64,000 bases of DNA from Streptomyces lienomycini (GTDB lineage: Bacteria; Actinomycetota; Actinomycetes; Streptomycetales; Streptomycetaceae): assembly GCF_027947595.1 (NCBI RefSeq), contig NZ_CP116257.1, positions 2,356,001-2,420,000 on the forward strand. The letters are read 5' to 3'. The position numbers and the translations under genes are program-made. This document shows positions 10,212 to 18,850 of the stretch, in pieces (position 1 is the stretch's first letter; each line of letters begins with the position of its first letter). The notes beneath the pieces were generated by a model that was given only the letters and a program-made list of their open reading frames with translations, was not told where the DNA came from and did not search any database.

Positions 10212-11212
10212 AGGCGCTCGTCACCCGGCTCGACAGTTTCGGCGACGTGCTGCTCGCCGGGCCCGCCGTGCGGGCCGTCGCCGCGCGCGCCGACCACGTC
10301 ACCCTGCTGTGCGGACCCCGCGGCGCTCCCGCCGCCCGGCTGCTGCCCGGCGTCGACGAGGTGCTGGTGTGGGAGGCGCCCTGGGGCGGGTTCGAGCCGC
10401 CCGACGTCAGCCGCGAGGACATCGAGGCGCTCGTGGCACGCGTCGACGCCGACACCGCGCTGATCCTCACCTCCTTCCACCAGTCCCCGCTGCCCACCGC
10501 CCTCGTACTGCGCCTCGCCGGCGTCCGGTACCTCGCCGCGGACAGCGAGGACTACCCCGGCTCCCTCCTCGACCTGCGCCACCACCGCGCCCCGCACGCC
10601 CACGAGGCCGAGGCCGCGCTCGACCTCGCCGAGGCGGCCGGGTTCCCCCGCCCCGACGACGGACGGCTGCGCGTGCACACCCCGCCCCCCGCCGACGCCC
10701 TCACCGGACCCGGCCCCTACGTCGTCCTGCACCCCGGCGCCAGCGTCCCCGCCCGCGCCTGGAGCCCCGAGCGCGCCGCCGACGCCGTACGCGAACTCGC
10801 CGCCGCCGGGCACCGCGTCCTGGTCACCGGCGGCCCCGACGAACGCGACCTCACCGCCCACGTCGCAGGCGCCCACGGCACCGACCTCGGCGGCCGCACC
10901 GACGCCCCCGGACTGGCCGGTGTCCTCGCGGGCGCCGCCGTCGTCGTCACCGGCAACACCGCGCCCGCCCACCTCGCCGCCGCCGTCGGCACCCCCGTCG
11001 TCTCCCTGTTCGCGCCCGTCGTCCCCGCCGAACGCTGGCGGCCGTACGGCGTCCCCTACGTCCTGCTCGGCGACCAGGACGCGCCCTGCGCCGACAGCAG
11101 GGCCCGGGACTGCCCCGTCCCCGGGCACCCCTGCCTGGACACCGTCACCGCCACCGACGTGGCCGCCGCCGTCGAGAAACTGGCCGTCGAGAGACCGATG
11201 GGGGAGACATGA
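10208..11212 (+). CDS. Glycosyltransferase family 9 (heptosyltransferase-like)
   Basis: 334 residues. Starts MKALVTRLDSFGDVLLAGPAVRAV, the usual GT9 N-terminus (ADP-heptose:acceptor heptosyltransferases). The C-terminal half has VVLHPGASVPARAWSPE, VTGGPDERDL and the GNTAPAHLAAAVGTPVVSLF sugar-nucleotide-binding region. A GT9 enzyme beside GmhA, GmhB and HldE relatives suggests heptose transfer, which is unusual in a Gram-positive. ATG 10208 has GGGAGG about 8 bases upstream and overlaps the TGA of the preceding frame (ATGA), matching other junctions of this operon; that favours a separate gene over a fusion. Confidence 0.85.
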   Translation: MKALVTRLDSFGDVLLAGPAVRAVAARADHVTLLCGPRGAPAARLLPGVDEVLVWEAPWGGFEPPDVSREDIEALVARVDADTALILTSFHQSPLPTALVLRLAGVRYLAADSEDYPGSLLDLRHHRAPHAHEAEAALDLAEAAGFPRPDDGRLRVHTPPPADALTGPGPYVVLHPGASVPARAWSPERAADAVRELAAAGHRVLVTGGPDERDLTAHVAGAHGTDLGGRTDAPGLAGVLAGAAVVVTGNTAPAHLAAAVGTPVVSLFAPVVPAERWRPYGVPYVLLGDQDAPCADSRARDCPVPGHPCLDTVTATDVAAAVEKLAVERPMGET

Positions 11213-12159
11213 GGATTCTCATCTGGCACGTGCACGGGTCGTGGACCACCGCCTTCGTGCAGGGCCCGCACACCTACCTCGTCCCCGTCACCCCCGACCG
11301 CGGACCCGACGGCCTCGGCCGCGCCCGCACCTGGGACTGGCCCGACTCCGTCGTCGAAGTACCGCCCGAGCGGCTGCGCGAGGAGCACATCGACCTCGTG
11401 ATCCTCCAGCGTCCGCACGAACTCGACCTCGTCGACCGCTGGCTGGGCCGCCGCCCGCCGCTGGTCTACCTGGAGCACAACGCCCCCGACGGCGACGTGC
11501 CCCGCACCCGCCACCCGGCCGCCGCCCTCCCCGGCGTCACCCTCGTCCACGTCACCCACTTCAACCGGCTGATGTGGGACGCGGGCCCCACGGACACCGC
11601 CGTCGTCGAACACGGCATCGTCGACCCCGGCCACCGCTGGACCGGCGAGCTGGAGCGCGCCGCCGTCGTCGTCAACGAGCCGATCCGGCGGGGACGTACG
11701 ACCGGCACCGACCTGCTCCCCGCCTTCTCCCGCGCGGCCCCCCTCGACGTGTTCGGCATGCGCACCGAAGGGCTCGCCGAGCACCTCGGCGTCGACCCCG
11801 GCCGCTGCCGCACCCGGGACGTCCCCCAGGGCGACCTGCACACCGAACTGGCCCGCCGCCGCGTCTACGTCCACCCCGTCCGCTGGACCTCGCTCGGCCT
11901 GTCCCTGCTGGAGGCCATGCACCTGGGCATGCCCGTCGTCGCCCTCGCCACCACCGAGGTCGCCGAGGCCGTGCCACCCGGCGCCGGGGTGGTCTCCAAC
12001 CGCATCGACGTACTGACCGACGCCGTACGCGACTTCCTCGCCGACCCGCCGCACGCGCGGGCCGTCGGCGAGGAGGCCCGCGCGGCGGCCCTGGCCCACT
12101 ACGGGCTGCCCCGCTTCCTGGACGACTGGGAGCGGCTGCTCAAGGAGGTGACCCGATGA
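11209..12159 (+). CDS. Glycosyltransferase, GT4-like (group 1)
   Basis: 316 residues. N-terminal MRILIWHVHGSWTTAFVQG and a C-terminal GT-B half with VYVHPVRWTSLGLSLLEAM, where the Glu of the EX7E-like element sits, followed by GMPVVALATTEVAEAV. It is shorter than typical GT4 enzymes. Cytoplasmic; donor and acceptor are not assignable. ATGA overlaps at both ends couple it to the GT9 and the next GT4 gene. Confidence 0.82.
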   Translation: MRILIWHVHGSWTTAFVQGPHTYLVPVTPDRGPDGLGRARTWDWPDSVVEVPPERLREEHIDLVILQRPHELDLVDRWLGRRPPLVYLEHNAPDGDVPRTRHPAAALPGVTLVHVTHFNRLMWDAGPTDTAVVEHGIVDPGHRWTGELERAAVVVNEPIRRGRTTGTDLLPAFSRAAPLDVFGMRTEGLAEHLGVDPGRCRTRDVPQGDLHTELARRRVYVHPVRWTSLGLSLLEAMHLGMPVVALATTEVAEAVPPGAGVVSNRIDVLTDAVRDFLADPPHARAVGEEARAAALAHYGLPRFLDDWERLLKEVTR

Positions 12160-13376
12160 GGATCGCCATGGTGTCCGAGCACGCGAGCCCCCTCGCCGCG
12201 CTCGGCGGCGTCGACGCCGGGGGACAGAACGTCTACGTGGCCCGTCTCGCCGAGGAGTTGGCGGCCCGCGGCCACGACGTCACCGTCTACACCCGCCGGG
12301 ACGCCACCGGCCCGCCCGACCGGGTGCCCCTGCCCGGCGGCGCGGTCGTCGAGCACGTGCCGGCCGGGCCACCCGTGTCGGTCCCCAAGGACGAACTCTT
12401 CCCGCACATGCCCGCGTTCGGCGCGCATCTGGCCCGCGCCTGGGCCCGGGAACGGCCCGACGTGGCGCACGCCCACTTCTGGATGTCCGGCATGGCCTCG
12501 CAGATCGGCGCACGACCGCACGGCATCCCCCTCGTCCAGACCTTCCACGCCCTCGGCACCGTCAAGCGCCGCCACCAGGGCATGCGGGACACCAGCCCCT
12601 ACGAGCGCATCGGCATCGAACGGCAGCTCGGCCGCGCCTGCGCACGGGTCCTGGCCACCTGCACCGACGAGGTCGTCGAACTCGGCGACATGGGCGTCCC
12701 GCCCCGACAGGTCTCCGTGGTGCCCTGCGGCGTGGACGCCGAACACTTCCACCCCCTCGCCGACACCGGCCGCACCCCCGAACGGCGCCTGCGGCACCGG
12801 CTGCTCGCCTGCGGACGGCTCGTCCCCCGCAAGGGCTACGACCAGGCCGTCCGCGCCCTCGCCCACATCCCCGACGCCGAACTGCTCATCGCGGGCGGCC
12901 CGCCCGCCGGCGCCGTCGAGGCCGAACCCGAGGCACGGCGCCTGATGGGGATCGCCCGCCGCGCCGGCGTCGCCGACCGGGTCCGGCTGCTCGGCGCCGT
13001 CGACCCGGACGACATGCCCGCCCTCCTGCGCAGCGCCGACCTCGTGCTGTGCACCCCGGTGTACGAGCCGTTCGGCATCGTGCCGCTGGAAGCGATGGCG
13101 TGCGGGGTGCCCGTCCTCGCCACCGACGTCGGCGGCCACCGCGACTCCGTGTCCGACGGCGTCACCGGACGCCTCGTCGCCCCGCAGGACCCCGGGGCCG
13201 TCGCGGACGCCGCCCGCGAACTCCTCGCCGACGAGCGCCTGCGCCGCCAGTACGGCAGGAACGGCCGCGAACGCGTCCTGCGCCACTACACCTGGGCACG
13301 CGTCGCCGACGGCGCGGAACAGGTGTACCGCCTCACCCTCTCCGACCACGCCGTGTCCACGGAGGTGGCGTCATGA
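12156..13376 (+). CDS. Glycosyltransferase family 4 (group 1)
   Basis: 406 residues, full-length GT-B enzyme. The N-terminal MRIAMVSEHASPLAALGGVDAGGQ glycine-rich acceptor loop resembles sucrose-phosphate-synthase and MshA-like enzymes. Then come YTRRD, HFWMSGM and LVQTFHALG. The C-terminal Rossmann domain has ACGRLVPRKGYDQAVRAL, and the nucleotide-sugar site YEPFGIVPLEAMACGVPV carries both Glu of the EX7E motif. Likely a retaining transferase building the operon glycan; the donor sugar is unknown. Start and stop overlap the neighbours by 4 bases. Confidence 0.9.
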   Translation: MRIAMVSEHASPLAALGGVDAGGQNVYVARLAEELAARGHDVTVYTRRDATGPPDRVPLPGGAVVEHVPAGPPVSVPKDELFPHMPAFGAHLARAWARERPDVAHAHFWMSGMASQIGARPHGIPLVQTFHALGTVKRRHQGMRDTSPYERIGIERQLGRACARVLATCTDEVVELGDMGVPPRQVSVVPCGVDAEHFHPLADTGRTPERRLRHRLLACGRLVPRKGYDQAVRALAHIPDAELLIAGGPPAGAVEAEPEARRLMGIARRAGVADRVRLLGAVDPDDMPALLRSADLVLCTPVYEPFGIVPLEAMACGVPVLATDVGGHRDSVSDGVTGRLVAPQDPGAVADAARELLADERLRRQYGRNGRERVLRHYTWARVADGAEQVYRLTLSDHAVSTEVAS

Positions 13377-14026
13377 CCGTCCATCCGCCCGCCGTCGGCC
13401 ACTGCGACGAACTCCAGGACGCGCTCGACGCGTTCCGCGCCTCCGCACCCGTCACCCAGCGCTGGGGCGAGCGGCTCGCGACCGTCCTCGGCAGCGGCGG
13501 CCGCCTGCTCGCCGCGGGCAACGGCGGCAGCGCCGCCCAGGCCCAGCACCTGACCGCCGAACTCGTCGGCCGCTACCGCGACGACCGCCCCCCGTTCTCC
13601 GCGATCGCCCTCCACGCCGACACCTCCTCCACCACCGCCATCGCCAACGACTACGGCGTCGACGAGGTGTTCGCCCGCCAGGTCCGCGCCCACGGCCGCG
13701 ACGGCGACGTCCTGATGCTGCTGTCCACCAGCGGCGCCAGCGCCAACCTGCTCTCCGCGGCCGACGCCGCCCGCACGGCCGGCGTACGGGTGTGGGCACT
13801 CACCGGCTGCGCCCCCAACCCGCTGATGGCGGGCAGCGACGAGTCCCTGTGCGTCGACGCCCCGTCGACGGCCACCGTCCAGGAACTCCACCTGGTCGCC
13901 GTCCACATGATCTGCGCGGCCTTCGACGCGACCCTGGAACACGGCGCCCGCGGCGCCCGCGGCGGCGTGCGGGGCGCCGGGAGCACGGGACGCGCACGGC
14001 GCACGACGCAGCGGAAGCGCAGGTGA
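13373..14026 (+). CDS. gmhA: SIS-domain phosphoheptose isomerase (GmhA-like)
   Basis: 217 residues. The SIS fold shows GNGGSAAQAQHLTAELVGRY (phosphosugar-binding GNGGSA), LMLLSTSGASANLL (STSG) and late VQELHLVAVHMIC with the catalytic-type Glu and His of sedoheptulose-7-phosphate isomerases. Expected to convert sedoheptulose 7-phosphate to D-glycero-manno-heptose 7-phosphate. The last 25 residues are a basic, Gly/Arg-rich tail not found in enterobacterial GmhA. Starts in an ATGA overlap with the GT4 gene and is followed by the HldE-like gene, consistent with one pathway. Confidence 0.88.
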   Translation: MTVHPPAVGHCDELQDALDAFRASAPVTQRWGERLATVLGSGGRLLAAGNGGSAAQAQHLTAELVGRYRDDRPPFSAIALHADTSSTTAIANDYGVDEVFARQVRAHGRDGDVLMLLSTSGASANLLSAADAARTAGVRVWALTGCAPNPLMAGSDESLCVDAPSTATVQELHLVAVHMICAAFDATLEHGARGARGGVRGAGSTGRARRTTQRKRR

Positions 14027-15411
14027 CGGGACGTATGGCTGCCATGGCTGACAGGACACCGCTGGTCGTGGTCGGTGACGCGCTGCTCGACCGGGACCTG
14101 ACCGGCTCGGCCGACCGGCTCGCACCGGACGCGCCGGTCCCGGTCGTCTCCGAGTGCGCCGAGCGGACCCGCCCGGGCGGTGCCGCCCTCGCCGCGTACC
14201 TCGCCGCCCGCGACGGCCGCGAGGTCACCCTGATCACGGGCGTCGGCGACGACCCGGCGAGCCTCGCCCTGCGCGAACTGCTCGCCCCCTGGCTGACGTT
14301 GATCCCCCTGCCGCTGACCGGCACACTGTCGGAGAAGACCCGCGTCCTGGCCCGGGACCGTCCCGTCGTCCGCCTCGACCGGGGCGGCGGCCGGGCCCGC
14401 GGCGCCACCGACGAGGCCCGCGCCGCACTGCGTTCCGCCCGCGCCGTCCTGGTCTCCGACTACGGGCGGGGCGCGGCGGACGCCCTGCGCGACGTGCTCG
14501 CCGCGCGCCCGCCGCTGGTCTGGGACCCGCACCCGCGCGGGGCCCGCCGGTCCCCGGCACCCGTCTGGTGACGCCCGCCGAGAAGGAGGCCCACGGCTTC
14601 GGCCCCGGCAGGGCCACCCGGGCGGCGGACTGCGCGCCGCCGCACTCGACGCCGCCGCCCTCGTACGGGACTGGCGGGTGGCCGCCGTCACGGTGACCCT
14701 CGGCCCGCGCGGCGCCCTCCTGTCCTACGGCGAGCACCCCTCCTCGTGCCCGCGCCCGCCGCCCACCACGGCGACTCCTGCGGCGCCGGGGACCGGTTCG
14801 CGGCCACCGCGGCCGGGCTCCTCGCCGACGCGGCGCTGGTCGGGGAGGCCGTCGAGGGTGCGGTGAGCGCCGCCACGGCCTTCGTCGCGGCGGGCGGCGC
14901 GGCCGCCGTGCCCCCGGCCGACTCCGGCCCGGCGCCCGCCTCGCCGCCCGACACCGACGATCCGGGCGCCCTGACCGCCCGGATCCGTGCCGAGCACGGC
15001 ACGGTCGTCGCCGCCGGCGGCTGCTTCGACCTCCTGCACGCCGGGCACGTCGGCCTCCTCCAGGCCGCCCGTCGGCTCGGCGACTGCCTGGTCGTCTGCG
15101 TCAACTCCGACGCCTCCGTCCGACGCCGCAAGGGAGGCGGCCGCCCCGTCAACCCCCTCGCCGACCGCGTCCGCGTCCTGCGCGCCCTCGCCTGTGTCGA
15201 CGCCGTCGCCGTCTTCGACGAGGACACCCCCGAGCGCCTCCTCGGCGACCTGCGGCCCGACGTCTGGGTCAAGGGCGGCGACTACGCCGGCGCCGACCTC
15301 CCCGAGGCCGCGCTCCTCCAGGAGTGGGGCGGCCAGGCGGTCCTCCTGCCCTACCTGGACGGCCGCTCCTCCACCGCCCTGCTGGCCCGCGCGGCGGAGC
15401 GGTCCCGATGA
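14023..15411 (+). pseudogene. hldE: HldE/RfaE-like bifunctional heptose kinase/nucleotidyltransferase, three apparent 1-base deletions
   Basis: The N-terminal PfkB kinase half starts with VVVGDALLDRDLTGSADRL; the C-terminal cytidylyltransferase-like half has GGCFDLLHAGHVGLLQAARR, SVRRRKG and DVWVKGGDY. Together they would phosphorylate heptose 7-phosphate and adenylylate heptose 1-phosphate to ADP-heptose. The frame breaks near 14549 (CGCC-GGT), 14622 (CCCGGGC) and 14739 (CACCCC-TCC). Following the frame changes restores normal text: TRLVTPAEKEAHGFG, then RVAAVTVTLGPRGALLSYGEH, then HHGDSCGAGDRFAA with the PfkB catalytic GAGD. The three losses sum to one codon, so the downstream half is in frame. 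Sequence error is likelier than decay. Start GTG 14023 overlaps the previous stop; ATG 14035 is the alternative. Confidence 0.8.
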
Positions 15412-16595
15412 GCCCCGGAGCCCGGGGACGCCCCCGGCCCGGCGTGGGCGTGGCGGTGCCGGCGGCCCGGCTCGGGCCGGGGACCGGGAAGAGAGGCTTC
15501 GCGTCCCCCGGGTCGGCGGGTGGGCCGGTGACCGGGGACCCCGTGCACCCGCCGGTCACCGGAGCGACGCGCCCGAGCGGGGCCGGAGCGCCGCGGCGCG
15601 GACCGGAACCGGTGCGGGGCGAGGGCGAGGACAGGCCCCGCGTGCTGGTCCTGCGTGCCCTCGGGCTCGGGGACCTGCTGGCCGGCGTGCCCGCCCTGCG
15701 GGCGCTGCGACGGGCGTACCCCGGGCACGAACTGGTGCTGGCCACCCCCGCAGACCTCGCCCCCGTGGCCGCCGCGACCGGCGCCGTCGACCGGGTGCTG
15801 CCCGCCGCCGAACCCGGACGGGCCGTCCCCCGCACCCTCGACTGGACCGGCCCGCCCCCCGACGTCGCCGTCGACCTGCACGGCAACGGGCCGCCCAGCC
15901 ACCGCCTCCTCGCCCGCCTGCACCCGGCGAGACTGATCGCGTTCGCGCACCCCGAGACCCCGGAGGTGGACGGCCCGCCCTGGTACGCGGAGGAACACGA
16001 GCGGGAGCGGTGGTGCCGGCTGCTGCGCGCGTACGGCATCCCCGCCGACCCCGCCGACCTGCGGCTGCCGCCCCCGGACGCACCGTCCCCCGCCCCCGGC
16101 GCCGTCGTCCTCCACCCGGGTGCCGGCGCCCCCTCCCGCCGCTGGCCCGTGGACCGGTACGCGGCCGTCGCCGAGGCGCTGAGCGCCCGCGGACACCGGG
16201 TCGTCGTCACCGGGGGAGCGGACGAGGCGGACCTGGTGGCCCGGCTGGCCAAGCTCGCCGACCTGCCCGACACGGACGTGTTCGGCGGCGGCCTGCCCCA
16301 CGACCGGCTCTCCGCCCTGGTCACCGACGCCCACGCCGTCGTCAGCGGCGACACCGGCATCGCCCACCTCGCCGTCGCCCACGCCACGCCCTCCGTCACG
16401 CTCTTCGGCCCCGTCCCGCCCAGCCGCTGGGGCCCCCCGCCCCACCCCCGGCACCGCGCGCTGTGGCACCCGGGCCCGGACGGCGACCCGCACGGCCACG
16501 AGACCGACCCCGCGCTGCTGCGGATCACCCCCGACGCCGTGCTGCGGGCACTCGACGCCCTGGACACCTCGGACGCCCCGGAAGAGGGACCATGA
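15408..16595 (+). CDS. Glycosyltransferase family 9 (second heptosyltransferase-like enzyme)
   Basis: 395 residues. The GT9 domain starts at about residue 75 (RVLVLRALGLGDLLAGVPAL) and contains VAVDLHGNGPPSH, VVLHPGAGAPSRRWP, VTGGADEADL and SGDTGIAHLAVAHATPSVTLF. The first 70 residues are a Gly/Pro-rich extension without domain features. The ATG at 15408 overlaps the hldE stop (ATGA), but a GTG near 15612 would give a more typical length. Probably adds heptose or another sugar to the same glycan as the first GT9. Confidence 0.85.
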   Translation: MSPGARGRPRPGVGVAVPAARLGPGTGKRGFASPGSAGGPVTGDPVHPPVTGATRPSGAGAPRRGPEPVRGEGEDRPRVLVLRALGLGDLLAGVPALRALRRAYPGHELVLATPADLAPVAAATGAVDRVLPAAEPGRAVPRTLDWTGPPPDVAVDLHGNGPPSHRLLARLHPARLIAFAHPETPEVDGPPWYAEEHERERWCRLLRAYGIPADPADLRLPPPDAPSPAPGAVVLHPGAGAPSRRWPVDRYAAVAEALSARGHRVVVTGGADEADLVARLAKLADLPDTDVFGGGLPHDRLSALVTDAHAVVSGDTGIAHLAVAHATPSVTLFGPVPPSRWGPPPHPRHRALWHPGPDGDPHGHETDPALLRITPDAVLRALDALDTSDAPEEGP

Positions 16596-17554
16596 ACCAC
16601 GCCGCGCACCACGGCCCGACGGTCACCCGTGAACGGCCGCACCAGGACCCCACGAAGCCCGCCCCCGTCGGCATCGTCATCGCCACCCGCGACCGCAGCG
16701 CCAGCCTCGCCGTCACCGTCGGGAACCTGCTCGCCCTGCCCGAGCGGCCCGAGGTCCTCGTCGTCGACAACGCCTCCACCGACGACACCCGCGCCATGCT
16801 GGCCCGCGACTTCCCCCAGGTCCGCGTCCTCACCCTGCCGGTCAACCGCGGGGCCCTCGCCCGCACCGACGGCGTCCGCGCCCTCGACACCCCGTACGTG
16901 GCGTTCAGCGACGACGACTCCTGGTGGGCTCCGGGCGCCCTGCGCACCGCCGCCCGGCACTTCGACGAGCACCCCCGGCTCGGGCTGGTCTCCGCCCGCA
17001 CCCTCGTCGGCCCCGCCGAGGCCGCCGACCCCCTCAACGACCTGCTCGCCCGCTCCCCGCTCGGCGCGGCCACCGACCTTCCCGGCACCCAGGTGCTCGG
17101 CTTCCTCGGCTGCGCGGCCGTCGCCCGCCGCACGGCCTACCTCGACGCGGGCGGCTACCACCCCCTGCTCTTCTTCGGCGCCGAGGAGACCCTCCTCGCC
17201 TACGACCTGGCCGCCCGCGGCTGGGGCGTCACGCACTGCCCCGACGTGGTCGCCCACCACCACCCGGACCCCGGCCCCCGCACCGGCCGTCCGGCCGTCG
17301 TACGCCGCAACGAACTCCTCACCGCCTGGCTGCGCCGCCCCCTCCCGCACGCCCTCGCCCGCACCCGCGCCCTCGCCGCCGACGCCCGCCGCGACCCGCA
17401 CGCGCGGCACGCCCTGCGCGAGACGCTCAGCCGCCTGCCCGCCGCGCTGCGTGCCCGCAGGCCCCTGCCGCCCCACGTGGAACGGGCCGCCCGCCTCCTC
17501 GACGGAGCCGACAGCGCCGACGGAGCCCACGGAGCCCACGGAGCGGCCTCGTGA
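16592..17554 (+). CDS. Glycosyltransferase family 2
   Basis: 320 residues. GT-A core: VGIVIATRDRSASL, VLVVDNASTDDT, FSDDDSWWAPG (metal-binding DDD) and FFGAEETLLAYDLAARGWG with the acidic catalytic position. It is closely similar in layout to the next gene (same DDDSWWAPG motif and similar HHHP histidine cluster), so the two arose by duplication. Overlaps both neighbours by 4 bases (ATGA upstream, GTGA downstream). Donor unknown. Confidence 0.88.
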   Translation: MNHAAHHGPTVTRERPHQDPTKPAPVGIVIATRDRSASLAVTVGNLLALPERPEVLVVDNASTDDTRAMLARDFPQVRVLTLPVNRGALARTDGVRALDTPYVAFSDDDSWWAPGALRTAARHFDEHPRLGLVSARTLVGPAEAADPLNDLLARSPLGAATDLPGTQVLGFLGCAAVARRTAYLDAGGYHPLLFFGAEETLLAYDLAARGWGVTHCPDVVAHHHPDPGPRTGRPAVVRRNELLTAWLRRPLPHALARTRALAADARRDPHARHALRETLSRLPAALRARRPLPPHVERAARLLDGADSADGAHGAHGAAS

Positions 17555-18447
17555 CGGACACCCGGACCACCGTCGTCGTCATCACCCACAACCGGCGCCC
17601 CGAACTCCTGCGCACCCTCGACCGGCTCGCCGAACTCCCCGAGAAGCCCCCGGTGATCGTCACCGACAACGGCTCCACCGACGGCACGGCCACCGCCGTC
17701 GCCCGCCACCACCCCGAAGTACGGCTCCTGAGCCCCGGCCGAAACCTCGGCGCCGTCGGCCGCAACCTGGCCATCCGTCAGGTACGCACGCCCTACGTCG
17801 CCTTCTGCGACGACGACTCCTGGTGGGCGCCGGGCTCCCTGTCCGGGGCCGCGGACCTGCTCGACCGCCACCCCGCGGTCGGCTCCGTCACCGCCCGCAT
17901 CCTGGTCGAACCGGACGGCACCGAGGACCCCATCGTCAAGGAACTGCGCGACTCGCCCGTACCCCGCCCCGACTGGCTCCCCGGACCCGCGCTCGGCTCC
18001 TTCCTGGCCGCCGCGACCGTCCTGCGCACCGACGCCTTCCGGACCGCGGGAGGCTTCCACCCCCGGCTGTGGCTGGGCGGCGAGGAGGAGCTGCTCGCGG
18101 CCGACCTGGCGGCGAACGGCTGGTGGCTGACGTACGCCGACCACCTGACGATCCACCACCACCCCTCAGAGATGCGGGACTCGACGCTGCGCCGGGCCCA
18201 CGGCATCCGCAACACCCTCTGGTTCACCTGGCTGCGCCGCCCGCTCCGCCCCGCCCTGCGCCGCACCCTCCACCTGGCCCGCACCGTCCCCCGCGACACC
18301 GCTTCCCTGCGCGCCTTCGCGGAGGCGACGGCCGCGCTGCCCTGGGTGCTGCGCGAACGCCGGGTGCTGCCGCCGGAGGTGGAGGCACGCCTGCGTTCCC
18401 TGGAGCCCGCCCAGCGCGGCTCGACGGCCCGCAGCTACACCGGCTGA
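17551..18447 (+). CDS. Glycosyltransferase family 2 (paralogue of upstream gene)
   Basis: 298 residues. Same plan as 16592-17554: VVVITHNRRPELLRTL, VTDNGSTDGT, FCDDDSWWAPGSL and LGGEEELLAADLAANGWW. GTG start in a GTGA overlap. This is the last gene of the + strand glycan operon; a 7-bp hairpin GCGGGCA-ccccc-TGCCCGC follows near 18467-18485, where it meets convergent genes. Confidence 0.88.
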   Translation: MTDTRTTVVVITHNRRPELLRTLDRLAELPEKPPVIVTDNGSTDGTATAVARHHPEVRLLSPGRNLGAVGRNLAIRQVRTPYVAFCDDDSWWAPGSLSGAADLLDRHPAVGSVTARILVEPDGTEDPIVKELRDSPVPRPDWLPGPALGSFLAAATVLRTDAFRTAGGFHPRLWLGGEEELLAADLAANGWWLTYADHLTIHHHPSEMRDSTLRRAHGIRNTLWFTWLRRPLRPALRRTLHLARTVPRDTASLRAFAEATAALPWVLRERRVLPPEVEARLRSLEPAQRGSTARSYTG

Positions 18448-18483
18448 CACCGACGGGCGCGGCGGGCGGGCACCCCCTGCCCG

Positions 18484-18792
18484 CTAGCCCTCCGTCCAAC
18501 GGCACAGCAGCCGGAACAGCGTGAACAGCGTCACCGGCCACACCGCGGCGAACGCCCAGATCACGCCGGGCTCGGAGGTGGCGATGCCGACGGCCATCAG
18601 GGTCACCGACAGGGCGAGGAGCAGCAGGACGGTCGCCGTGCGCGGGCGGTACGCCGTGACGCGCGTGAGGTCCGGACGGCGGTGCAGCCGCAGCGTGCGC
18701 AGGCGCCGGTCGAGGCGCCGGTCGCGGCGCAGCGCGCGTTCGACCTCGTCGAGGATGCGCTGCTCGTGCTCGGGGAGACGGCCGATGGACAC
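18484..18792 (-). CDS. DUF3040 small membrane protein
   Basis: 102 residues. Begins GRLPEHEQRILDEVERAL, the conserved opening of DUF3040 proteins, then a basic stretch and two hydrophobic helices (about residues 50-67 and 72-95). GTG start preceded by GGAGGAG. Function of the family is unknown; it is common in actinobacteria. It lies 58 bases downstream of the pyruvyl-transferase-like gene, on the same strand. Confidence 0.85.
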   Translation of the reverse strand: MSIGRLPEHEQRILDEVERALRRDRRLDRRLRTLRLHRRPDLTRVTAYRPRTATVLLLLALSVTLMAVGIATSEPGVIWAFAAVWPVTLFTLFRLLCRWTEG

Positions 18793-18850
18793 GTTGTCTC
18801 CTCCCGGGGGGGCGGGACCGACCTCCGCCGAGTGCCCGCGCCGCCCCGGA

